Shown: positions 1 to 10,717 of the stretch, in pieces | Position numbering within the stretch: the stretch's first letter is position 1 | Layout: every line of letters starts with the position of its first letter | Assembly: GCA_025769875.1 (NCBI GenBank) | Contig: JAGFNK010000135.1 | Span: 51,774-115,773 of the forward strand | DNA length: 64,000 bases | Source: Russula earlei | Taxonomy: Eukaryota > Basidiomycota > Agaricomycetes > Russulales > Russulaceae | Direction of reading: 5' to 3' | Notes under the pieces: model-generated | The model's input: the letters and a program-made list of their open reading frames with translations, nothing else | Databases searched by the model: none | What the model was told of the DNA's origin: nothing | Translations under genes and position numbers: made by a program

Positions 1-52
1 ATTCAAAATCATCATCGTGGCTCTTGTGAGACAGCACTAACATCCTTTGTAG

Positions 53-3000
53 ATCGCTCTTCCAAATATCTCCAAATACCTCTTAAACGGCCACAAAGCT
101 CAACAGAATATCATCCAAACCATCTTCCAAAGCGTCCAGCTCAATATCAATAACCCTAATTTCCTGATCATGCAAGGTCGTATCACCAAAGTCCGCCCCC
201 TACACCTACACTCCCTTTTTCCGCCCTTTTCATCTAATTTTTAGGTACTCAATATGCGCCCCAAAGAAATCCTTGGTATGGTCGAAGAAGCTGCTGGCAC
301 GCGCATGTTCGAAGAGCGCAAAGACAAGGCCAAGAAGACGATGGGGAAGAAAGAGAAGCGTGTCGACGAGATTACCGCGCTACTCGCCGAAGAAATAACG
401 CCTAAGCTTGACACGCTCCGTGCCGAGCGTCGCGCCTTCATCCAATATCAAAAGGCTAGTGCCGAACTCGAGCGCCTCGCGCGCGTCCTTCGCGCGTACG
501 AATGGACAGACCACCGTGCCAAGGTCGCACGCAAGGACGCCCAGATTGGCGAGCGAGAGAAAGACATCGCGCAGGTGCGTCGTGACAAAGAACGTGCTGT
601 GCGCGAGGCCGGGATCGCGGAGAAGAATCGAGTAGAGGTTCAGACGCAACGCGATCGTGAGCTGAAGAAGGGTGGCAAGGTCACGCGCCTAGAGGAGGAA
701 GCTAAGGAGCTCGAGAAGGTGGTCATCAAGCTGCGAACCCAGGCTGAGATCAAGGAAGACGTCATCAAGGACGAAGAGGCTGCGCAGGATGCCTCCGGAC
801 GTGAGCTCAGCGAGGTGCGTCCGTCTCCTTTTGAACCTCGTCGCTTTCACATTGGCTGATACATGAAGTAGCTCGAAGCAGCGCTGCTGGCAAAGAGGAC
901 GCAAGTGGATGCTGTCACAGCCGAGTACAACGCCGTCAAAGAAAAACACACCGCAACGCAGACGGCACTCGCCTCCGCTGAAGATCTCCTTCAGACGCTT
1001 CTCACAGGCGTTGCCGGTACGTCCGCTCAGTCAGCCGGTGGTGGAGGGTACATGGGCCAGATTGCGGACACCCGCGCTCGGTTGGCACAGGCGGCTACCG
1101 AGGAAGAGCAGGCTCGCGTAGGGCTCGACATGAGCAGACGCGAACTTGGTGAGCTCGAAAAACGCTGGAAGGCGGTGGAACGTGAGGCCGGCCAGGGCGA
1201 ACGCGACATCAAGAGGATGCAGGTTGAGCTCGAGACGTTGCGGAAGAAAGCGGATGCGACCGGATGGAGTGCAGAGAAAGAACGTGCAAACGAAGAAGCG
1301 CTGCACAAGGCAAAGGACGACGCGATGCGTTGTGCACAGGTATATTCCTGCATCTCCAGCTCGCAGCCGAAGCGCTCAACACAAGGTTGCGTAGGAGCGG
1401 GATGCGGTGCGCTCGAGGCTCTCGCAGCTTGATTTCAATTATACACCTCCGCCAGGCTTTGACACGCGCAAAGTCAAGGGTCTTGTCGCGTCTCTCCTCG
1501 CGCTGAAGCCTGAAGACCACGGTAAAAGTACCGCGCTCGAGATCGCCGCAGGCGGCAAACTGTACAACGTCGTCGTGGAAGACGAACGGGTGGGCAAGGA
1601 CCTCCTGGAGCGTGGTGGCATTAAGAAACGTGTGACTCTTATTCCATTAAATAAGATTCGTGCTTTCAAGCTCTCCGCAGAAGTGCGTCATCGTCACCCC
1701 CTTTCTCCCAAACCTCCGGCGAACTCATGACTGAACACAAAAATCTCCACTTCACAGAAATTGCAAAATGCTAATCACCTCGCACCAGGGAAAGTACGAC
1801 CGGCGCTCTCGCTCGTCGGCTACCCAGACGAGGTAGCCGAAGCCATCGCGTTTGTGTTCAGCGACACGCTCATCTGCGACGACCCGGCGTCCGCGCAGGC
1901 CGTCACTTTCTCACGCGAGGTTGGAGTACGCAGCGTCACGCTCGAGGGCGACGTGTACGAACCGAGCGGGACTATGTCTGGCGGCGCGGCGCCGAGTGGG
2001 TCCGGCGTGCTGGTACGCGCGCAAGAGTTGCGCGCCGCTGAAGAGCGCGTCATTGCTGCGCAGAGGTCCCTTGCGGCTCTTGAACGCGAGGAGGCTGCCG
2101 GTCGCGCGAAAAGGGACGCATGGCGCACACGCACGCGTGAAGTTGAGATCAAGGAGCATGAGCTGTGCTTGTTGGAAGAACAGGTTGGCACTAGTAATGC
2201 TGCACGGGTGAGTATCGTTTTCCGTCTCGACACATCTTTTGCTGAAGACGCTGTTGGTGTTCATTAAAGATTGGTGTGCAAATTGAAGAGCTCAAGCACT
2301 CGATTGCAGAGTTGGAGGCTACAGTGAAGACTGCGCAGGAGAAGCAGGCGGCAGCCAAGGCGGAGATCAAGAAGCTCGAGAAGGACATGGACGAATTCAA
2401 GAATAACAAGGAAGGGAAAACGGACGAGCTGAAGGTATTACCTCCTCTCCCGAACGTAACCCGTTCGCTTGACGGGTTCTCTTCTCAGGCGAACATCCAG
2501 AAGCAAAAGGCCGCACTGCAGAAACAAGCTGTGAAAGTGAAGACCCAACAGAAAGAAATGCAAACCGCAGCACTCGAGCTTGGTCTGTGCATCCAGAACT
2601 GTTCCTTTTTGGCATCGCTGACCATCCGTCAACACAGAACAAATCGAGGCAGACATCGCGTCTGCGCGCGAAACGCTCTCTAATGCCTCTTCAGGGATCG
2701 AGAAAATGCGCAAGGAGCTCCAATCGCTCGCGGACAAGGTTGCGAAGAGTGAAGTGCGTAAACACCCTCTTCCGACCCCAAAATCGTCACCAACCCTGTC
2801 ACTGCATATCACGACAATCACTGACGCAAACACGATGACAGGCGGCGCACGGCGAGGCGGAGCGCCGTCTGAAAGAAGAGCGTGCGACACTGACGCGGTT
2901 CGACACCGAGTTGCGCGAGCTGGACGAGGTAATCAAAGCCAGGAAGCAAGCCGCTGCCGACGCGGAGGTGGCCATCAAGAAGTTCGAGCACGACTTACAG

Positions 3001-4207
3001 GCTCTCACGAAGGAAAAGGCCGGTCACGTCACCGCTGCGACGAATCTCGAGAAGCAGTACGAGTGGATCGTGGAAGAGAGCCAGTGAGTGAGAGAATCCG
3101 CTTCTTCATCAGTCTCAATTCTGAATACCGCATCCTTCTGCGTGGGTGCGCTCGTGAACAGTCTGTTTGGCCAGGCGGGATCACAGTATGATTTTAGCAA
3201 GGTTGACTTTGGACAACTGAAGGATAGGGCCCGGGAGCTCGAGGAGCAACAACGAGGCATGAAGAAAAAAGTGAACCCGAAAGTGATGAATATGATCGAC
3301 ACGTGCGTGATCAGAATTCGCTCTACCCCCATCTGCTCTGTAGGTCACCCCCCTAACTTTGGCTGATCTGGTTATCTGTTCAGGGTCGAGAAACGGGAAG
3401 CGAGCCTGAAAAAGATGTTAGGCACGGTGTTGAAGGACAAGGAAAAGATTGAGCAGACGATCGAAGAGCTGGACCGGTACAAGCGGGACGCCTTGAAGAC
3501 GACGTGGGAGAAGGTGAACGGGTATGTGTGCTTATTCGTCGGACGTCGCGCATGCTTATCGATCTTTGCGGTATCAAAGCGACTTTGGAGGTATCTTCGC
3601 AGAGCTCCTCCCTGGAAACTTTGCAAAGGTGCAGCCGCCAGATAATCAAGATTTGATGGACGGCCTCGAGATCAAAGTGCAGTTGGGCAGCGTCTGGAAG
3701 CAAAGCCTTACGGAACTGAGCGGTGGGCAACGGTGCGTGTGCCACATCTTCTGTTTCTCTCACTCGTACACATGGCTCAACACGCATATGTCTACCCTGA
3801 TCCAACGTATGCCCCAAACTGAAACGTTCGAAATAAAAAGGTCACTCATCGCGCTATCGCTTATCATGGCATTGCTGCAGTTCAAGCCTGCGCCGATGTA
3901 TATCCTCGATGAGATCGACGCGGCGCTGGACCTCTCGCACACACAGCATATCGGCACGCTCTTCCGCACGCGCTTCCGCGGCGCACAGTTCATCGTCGTC
4001 TCTCTCAAAGAGGGCCTTTTCACGAACGCGAACGTTCTATTTCGGACGCGCTTCCGCGACGGCACGAGTATCGTCGAGCGTACTGCGCAGCGTAGCACGA
4101 CGTCCCTATTGCATAATGCTGAGCGAGAGCGGGAGGAGGATACTCTGAGCGTGGTGACGGCTGTGGCTAGAGGTGCGCCACGGAGGGCACGGCGAGGAGC
4201 CACGTAG
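53..4207 (+). CDS. SMC2: SMC2, condensin core ATPase (5' end outside window)
   Basis: SMC-family ATPase that pairs with SMC4 in condensin and compacts mitotic chromosomes in the nucleus. Seen: the N-terminal lobe from the exon at 53-190 (reads ...[13 protein letters not shown]), then [20 protein letters not shown], a long coiled coil, the hinge (about 1440-2000, including the [15 protein letters not shown] loop), a second coiled coil, the ABC signature LTELSGGQR split by an intron at 3733-3840, and Walker B with D-loop ([12 protein letters not shown]) near 3897-3932. The Walker A exon lies upstream of the window. Inferred exons: 53-190, 245-814, 872-1339, 1395-1682, 1758-2207, 2270-2434, 2489-2582, 2638-2753, 2842-3083, 3162-3302, 3384-3521, 3580-3732, 3841-4207. 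Every junction is GT-AG and keeps frame, so the gene looks intact. The QGRITKVLNM and EKHLFGQ-like (here ESHLFGQ) motifs favour SMC2 over SMC1/3/4. Confidence 0.95.
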
Positions 4208-4720
4208 TGACGACCCGTGTGAATGCGGAGGCACATGGTGTAATGGATTCGTGTCTTTTGTTGCTGCATTGCTGTATCCTAGCCCTGTACTCGTAAAATA
4301 TAGATAATAATTGTCCCGGTCATATTTGAAATCATCGTGGTAGTTGTGATAGTTAGTTGTTAGTATTATCAACTTTTGGCCATTTGCACTCTCGTCGGCC
4401 ACGAACCTATCGACCATGCTCAGTCGTCTCATGGAGATTAACAAGCACAACAGCGTCAAGTGGATCTACCGGAGACAGGAGGCCTGACCTCCCAATCGTA
4501 CTTACACGTGCTGAAGGTGTGGCCTCGCCAGAGGGCTTTGTCGTCGCAGCAACAGTTGAATTGATACGCCTCTCCCTTTCGCCATGGCAGACACAACGTG
4601 TGAGTTCCGAAATCCAAACACTGCCTTCACAATCTCTTCCGTCCAGAATGCTAACCTCCTTCCAGTTTCCATCGACCAACTCGACCAACTCATCTTCTGG
4701 TCTCAAGAATCCTTTCAGAA

Positions 4721-7700
4721 TTGCCCAGATCCCATCGTATGCACTCTGCCTGGCTCTCAGCTTTGGCCACTTGGTGGTTACAGCGCTGCCAGCTGTCAAG
4801 GGATCTACGAGATTCGAACACATCGATCCTCCACTTCACCCAAGCGATGTTTCTATCATTTCCCCTCAGACCCGACCCTGCCTTGAATCTCATCAAATCC
4901 TTTTATTTATTCTCGGTGGCCCTTTTCCAGCGCTTCGTCTTTTCCGAGCAGACCAGCGATGTCAAATCTTGCGTCAAGCACTTTCGCTACCTCCGTGGCC
5001 TGACCCTTGAACCGTTCGGCGTCGCACGCAATATGGTTACGACGTTACTTGTCCAGGCCCTGGGAGTTCTTGTCAAGTTGGAGTCTGTCGATTCGGCGGT
5101 AAATCTTGAGGAGATGATAATCCTCTGCCGCGAGTTGCTTGCCTGTGATGACTCGGATATGTGCCTAACCGTGGCCATTTCCGAGTTCGCCGGAGCCGTT
5201 TCCGGGCTGCGGCAGCTCGAGAAACGACCGTCGGATCAAGTTATCGAATTCCTACGGGATGCGAATGTGCGCCTCCCGGATTCGCACCGCGTTTCCTTTG
5301 GGCTTTCTTATGCCCTCTTCATCCGTTTCAATCTAACCTATTCAACTGGTGACTATGACGATGCAACGGCCATCTTGAACAAAATTATTTCTTCTCAGTC
5401 CCCTGCAGATGGTCCCGACCCATACATCCCTCGTGCTTTTTGTCTACTTTTGATGTTCGCGAATTCCCGATATTCACTTCACGGAAACCCGGAGGATTTA
5501 GAGGCGGCCCTTTCTCGGTGTCGACTTTTTCAACCTAAATTATCTGTAGGAGATCCGCTGCATCTTCATTTGGCTAAGATGACGGACATGTTCGAGCGAG
5601 GTCGTTTCGATATCTTCGGTGTTGCAAATGACTCCAGACACATGCATTCGAGGATACCAGAACCCGTGAAAATGCCCTCCTTCTCTGACCTGGCTTCATC
5701 CCTTGCCACGTCGAAGACCGTCAAATCTCAATCAACGGTTTGCGGGAGATCGAGTCCTGCATGGCAATGCCCTTACCGCCATGGATCATATTACGGATGT
5801 GGCAGATATTGAAGAGGCCATCAAATATTGCCGGCTCTTACTTGCATCAATTCCCCTAACTGATCACGTGGCACATATCGCCGCCAGTAAATTGGGCGAT
5901 CTCCTCCGCCTTTGGTTCAGATGCACTGGTAATATTGAACATCTCAATGCGTCAATTACTGTGCGCCGCACCGCGCTCAAAATGCCGGGTACTGAGTGGG
6001 GGCGTTATTTCACCCTTCGACACCTTATCACATCCTTGAATTCCCGACTAGGGTTGACTGGTGATAGAAGGGACCTCGATGAAATAATGCAGCTATTCCC
6101 AATCACTGTCACCGAGACCTATTCGAACGTAGCTGGTCGATTTGAGGTCGCGTGCGTATGGGCGTCAACCGCACGGGTCTCCGGGCATCCGTCCACATCC
6201 ACCGCATACGAGAACGCCTTCTCCTTGATGCAGGAATCTCTCACCTTTGCCCCTACCCTCGAAACACAGCATTTCCGGCTTGTCGCGATGCGCGATCATT
6301 ACGAGAAACTGCCGTTGGACTATGCCTCATATTTGATCGAGAAGGGTCAGCTCGAGCGTGCGATCGAGACCCTGGAACGAGGGAGAGGTCTGCTCTGGTC
6401 CGAGATGCGTGCCTTCCGTACCGCAGTCGACCAACTTGGCGCAGTCGACTCGTCATTGGCAGAGAGATTTGCCGCCGTCAATCGGGACCTCGAGGCATTG
6501 ACGAAATCGGGCCCTCCGGATGTCTGGTCGGATGACGGCAGACCCGAGGGCGACGATGCGATGGACCCATTTGGCCACCTCATCACAAACCAGCGCAGAT
6601 TGTTGGAAGAACGCGACGGGCTCATTTCGCAGATACAAGACATCCCAGGATATGAGAACTTTACGACCGCGCCTCCATTCCGCACTCTCCGTTCTGCGGC
6701 TGTACATGGGCCAGTCGTCATCATCAATCATTGCCATTGGCGTTCCGACATCATCATTCTCCTTCATGACTCCCCTCCTTCCCTCATTCCGACAAGCCAT
6801 AGCTTCTATGACCGTGCGAAAGCGTTGAGGGACAGGCTATTTGTTGCGCGAAGGGAGGGGCTGGACTTGGTGGAATATGAGAATGCTTTGAGTTCAGTGC
6901 TTCAGAACCTCTATGATCTTGTTGGCCGTCCAGTGATCAAGAGGCTCCAAGAGTTGGGTGTACCCGAACAATCACGCATTTGGTGGTGCCCAACCTCCGT
7001 ATTTTGCTCTCTTCCTCTGCACGCGATGGGTCCAATTCGAACAGAAGACCAGTTTAAGCTACACTTCTCGGACCTGTATATCCCATCATACACTCCAGCA
7101 CTCTCGACACTTATCGAATCTCACAATCCCAATTCACGTTCGCATGAGACGCCATCGATACTTCTCGTTGCTCAGCCGGATGGATCTATGCCAGGGGCAC
7201 GGCAAGAGATATCTCACATTCGACGTCTCGACACGAAGGTGACCGCTCTTATCTCCAAGAAAGCGACGCCCTCTACAGTCCTAAAGGCCCTGCAGGACCA
7301 CCGGTTTGCCCACTTTTCGTGTCATGGGATACTCGAGCCAGGAAAGCCGTTTGATGCTTCATTCAAGCTGTATCAAGGAGAGCGACTCACCCTACTCAAC
7401 ATCGTGCGATCCCGGCTGCCTTCTGCAGAATTTGCATTCTTGTCCGCTTGTCACACGGCCGAGGTGACGACGGAGAGCATCGCTGACGAAGCGCTGCATC
7501 TTTCTGCGGCAGTGCAATATTGTGGCTTCAGGAGCGTGGTTGGGACGATGTGGGCGATGGCGGATGTCGACGGGCATGCTCTTGCAAGGGAGTTCTATGC
7601 GGCAGTGTTTTCGGACAGGCGGGAAGGGATACCGCATTATGAGAGAACTGCAGAGGCACTTCGGGACGCTGTGAAGGAACTACGAAGAAAGAAGAAGGTG

Positions 7701-7742
7701 AGTACAGAGCGTTGGGTCAACTTTGTTCATTATGGCGCATAA
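4721..7742 (+). CDS. TPR-CHAT protein (caspase-like protease domain), one frameshift
   Basis: The N-terminal half (about 4730-5740) is helical TPR-like repeat sequence; the C-terminal half ends in a CHAT (caspase HetF-associated with TPRs) domain, a clan CD cysteine protease fold. The presumed catalytic dyad is present: His in AHFSCHG (codon 7323-7325) and Cys in FLSACHTAE (codon 7449-7451). CHAT proteins are expanded in Agaricomycetes; their substrates are unknown, and bacterial CHAT proteases act in cell-death and defence systems. The two halves are in different frames: copy 1 has TTT at 5739-5741 where the downstream partial copy (22.4 kb) has TT and reads straight through, so this is a 1-nt insertion or a base-calling error. 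No GT-AG intron restores frame there. The true start is unresolved; an ATG at 4584 lies in another frame and could be a 5' exon. The gene follows SMC2 by about 0.5 kb on the same strand and converges with the NLR. Confidence 0.85.
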
Positions 7743-9109
7743 AGCGCGAGGTGTGTGAGTTCTGCATGTAGTGTAGTTTGGACACGCTTGAGCTCGGGTT
7801 GTGGTACAGGTCTTGAGCTGAGTGTTTTCCTGGACAGCAAACTCGTTCATTCAGTCATTTTCTTCGTACTGTAATCACATTGTTGGTGTGCACCACTGAT
7901 GTCTTGCATTCGTACCTAGGTCCGTTATGAATTTGACTTGGAACTCGGTGCAACAGCTTGCGCGTGGTGGGCATCCAACACTTGGAAAGTGTGAGAGAAT
8001 GGGAGGTCGAGCGTCCAAAGTTGACCATATGAGCACCAGGATGCAGAGAGGAGGAACCATAGGCGGGCGAATCAACGGTCATGCTCCGAGTCAGGCCTTA
8101 AGTTTGGAATGGCACCAGCCTAGCCAGGGCCAAAGAAACACCCGTGAGTGGCTCAATTCTGACAGACAGTTCTAACAGATCAGTCAGACCGCGGCCCAGT
8201 CGACTCGCCAGTCTCATGCATATTCCATGTTCCACTGGCAGTTCTCTTGAAACTTGTGCGCCATTCACTAAGAACGGGGGATGAGAAGGATGCCATCGCT
8301 ACCACCGACACTGCCAGCCGCTAGTTGGACGGCGACAGACAAGCGCCACGCCATGAGCCAGGCCAGTGGGAGTTAAGGAAATGCTGGAGCTCAGACAGCA
8401 ATACTATGGATAGCAGCGGCATTATTGACATATTAGCTATCACATGGCCACATACACGAGACGATACTTCGCCAATCTAAGTGATCTCGCTTGCTTCTAC
8501 CCCAGCTTCCACATATGGGGCGGTGTTCTCCTGGCTGAAAAGTGAGACTTACGGTGACCAGTTTCTCTCACATGGTGTACCGCGGTTCTGGAACGCGCGG
8601 TTGAGAACGTATGGCTGGTACCAGGCCCGAGGGAGAGGTATGAAGAGTGAAAGGGAACGGATGAACGAAAGTCGAGATCGAGCGAAACAAGGACGAAATC
8701 GAAACTGAGTCACAGAAATGGTACCCATGACCCTCGGGGCTTACTTACCCAACCAAACGTAAAAGCCTAGATCCGAGACAACGCGGCGAGGAGCGCGACA
8801 CGAGGTGGCGAGGGCTGCGAGCCCTCGCGTCCGGCGGCGAAGAGGTGACGATCGAGGTCGAACGTGTGAGGGGCGCATGGAGTTTTGATGAAAGGAAGTC
8901 GAGGCGGGGCGATGACGAAGGGGTAGAGTCGAGGGGGAGAGGTAGGAAAGGGAATGAAGGGAGCCAGAGGGATGCGTGAGTGCGGTGGTATCAATCCAAG
9001 TTAGGTCAAACTGTAAAGCGAGCTAGTTGCCTCCAACCTCTCCTCGCAACGCCTCGATTATGTTGTTCGCCACATTTCCCAGTCCCAACATCAGTAAAGA
9101 TGGATTTTA

Positions 9110-9655
9110 GTTTCTGTCGGTTTCTCACCTCAGGAAACCGAAAAAAACCAGCGGAAACCAGGAAACCGGGAAACTGGGAAACCCATGTCTGGTTTCCTGG
9201 AAACAACCTGAGAGTATCTTTCATGGAAACCTAAGAAACTAACAGAAACCTGTCAAAAGTATGGAAACTGGTAGAACTATAGTATAGTAGGAAAAAAATC
9301 ACTGAAAATGGTCAGAAATAGGGTATACATCATTTCTACTTGTAATTGGAAGTCAATTCGAGCTGGTACGGATCTAAGCCTTGAGGGGACTCTCAGGTAT
9401 ATACAGATCAGCATGGAATGCAGATATCATCGAGGCATCAGCATGATGAAGGGATTCATCGTCACCATCGTTGTCTGCACATTCCAGTGCAAGGTGCCAG
9501 CATCGCTCACTCAGACGGTCGATGTGACCATAGAAAACTTGAATTGTTTTCCAGTGTGCTTCATGATGTCTACCAGGTTTCCCAGTTTCTGGGTTTTCGG
9601 TTTCCGGAAACTGGGAAACCAGCGGAAACCAACAAAAACCTGGGAATTTTTTTCG
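9110..9655. repeat. GGAAACC/GGTTTCC-rich repeat region
   Basis: Two clusters of the motif GGAAAC and its complement GTTTCC, at about 9110-9290 and 9570-9655, with local palindromes such as GGTTTCCGGAAACTGGGAAA. The two clusters share the string AAACCAGCGGAAACCA. Between them is about 280 bp of unrelated sequence. It may be a degenerate non-autonomous element; no target duplication was found. Confidence 0.5.
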
Positions 9656-9793
9656 TGGTTTGCTGATGAACTAGCCCTTTCACTTGTGAATCGCCGCCAC
9701 CCGCTTACCCTCCCCGCCTCGACGCCTCGCGTCCTGCATCGTTTCGGGTTCGCGTTCATACCTTCCATTATTTCGTCGTCTTCCTTCCTTTCG

Positions 9794-9875
9794 GACTAGA
9801 AATACTATATTAGGTCATTTCTAGTACACTCTAGTCCGTTCTAGGTGTTTCTAGTAGGATATAGTTTTCCTGATA
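9794..9875. repeat. 82-bp dispersed repeat, copy 1
   Basis: Base-for-base identical, as far as can be read, to 34522-34603. It runs from GACTAGAAATACTATATTAG to TATAGTTTTCCTGATA and contains TCTAG four times at exact 10-bp spacing. Confidence 0.85.
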
Positions 9876-10717
9876 GTCATCGTTCCGATCTCAACCTATA
9901 TCATTCTCTCGTTTATATATGGCCTTGGCGACTGACTCAGGTCCTCACAGTTCCACTGCCTAGCTGCCCCCTCCACTCCTGTGTGATCCCGAGTCCGAAC
10001 TGCCTTGCTTTATCTCTCTTCTTCTTTGGTCTCGCTGTCCTCAGTCCGGTCGCACAAACTCAAGCGTGCGCCAAATCGGCTCGCTACAAAACTCATAAAT
10101 GACATCGCACCGCAGCAAAGGTTGCAAACGCCTTTCCACGGGCCCACCTCGAGTGACAGAATGTCTCGCGCTCAACGTAATTGCGACCACCGTCCCTCTC
10201 AGACTCTTATCCATTAGGTCCAAACGCATCATCATCATTGTTTTACAATCTTTCCAAGATCCAATCTAGAAGGGTACCATCTCCCTTGGCGTTCTGTGGC
10301 TCTTCTCTCCGACGGAGTAATCAACGAACTCCGTGACAAAGGGAACGGCATCAACTTTGATAATTCCTCCATCGTCGCGTGACAGATGGCTCTCACAATC
10401 AAAGTACCACCTCTCCAGCGCCTAAGTGCTTTCCAATGGAAACATTGATCTCGCTCCATCACCTGTCGCTCTATCTGCGTGAGTAAGCTCAGCGACAAAC
10501 GAGACATCAACATGGTCGGAAAAAGTATCTCCATCATCCCGTGCGCCTCCGTTCTCGTGACAATGAGATGTCTTTGCTGCTGGTGCTAATAAAAGTTTGC
10601 TACAATGGACGTTCCTTTTGCAAGAAATGTAATTATCTGCGTCATAAGTAGAATTCTGATGTAAGAGATGTTAAACAAGGGCGCGGCGTTGGAAGCCGAC
10701 TGAGATGCCATCCCCAC

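Larger units (their letters stand above)
7743..10717. other. Intergenic stretch with repeats, no supported gene
   Basis: Between the convergent CHAT and NLR genes. Only short open frames without recognisable motifs are present on either strand. It holds the GGAAACC-rich repeat (about 9110-9655) and one copy of the 82-bp repeat (9794-9875). Confidence 0.6.

Noticed and set aside
5739..5807. A possible GT-AG intron (GTTTGC...GGCAG) that might have explained the CHAT frame change
   Set aside because: Removing it leaves the downstream sequence in the wrong phase and deletes residues conserved in the partial copy.
10235..10537. Minus-strand 100-residue ORF downstream of the NLR
   Set aside because: No recognisable motif, no splice or promoter support, and no copy elsewhere in the window.
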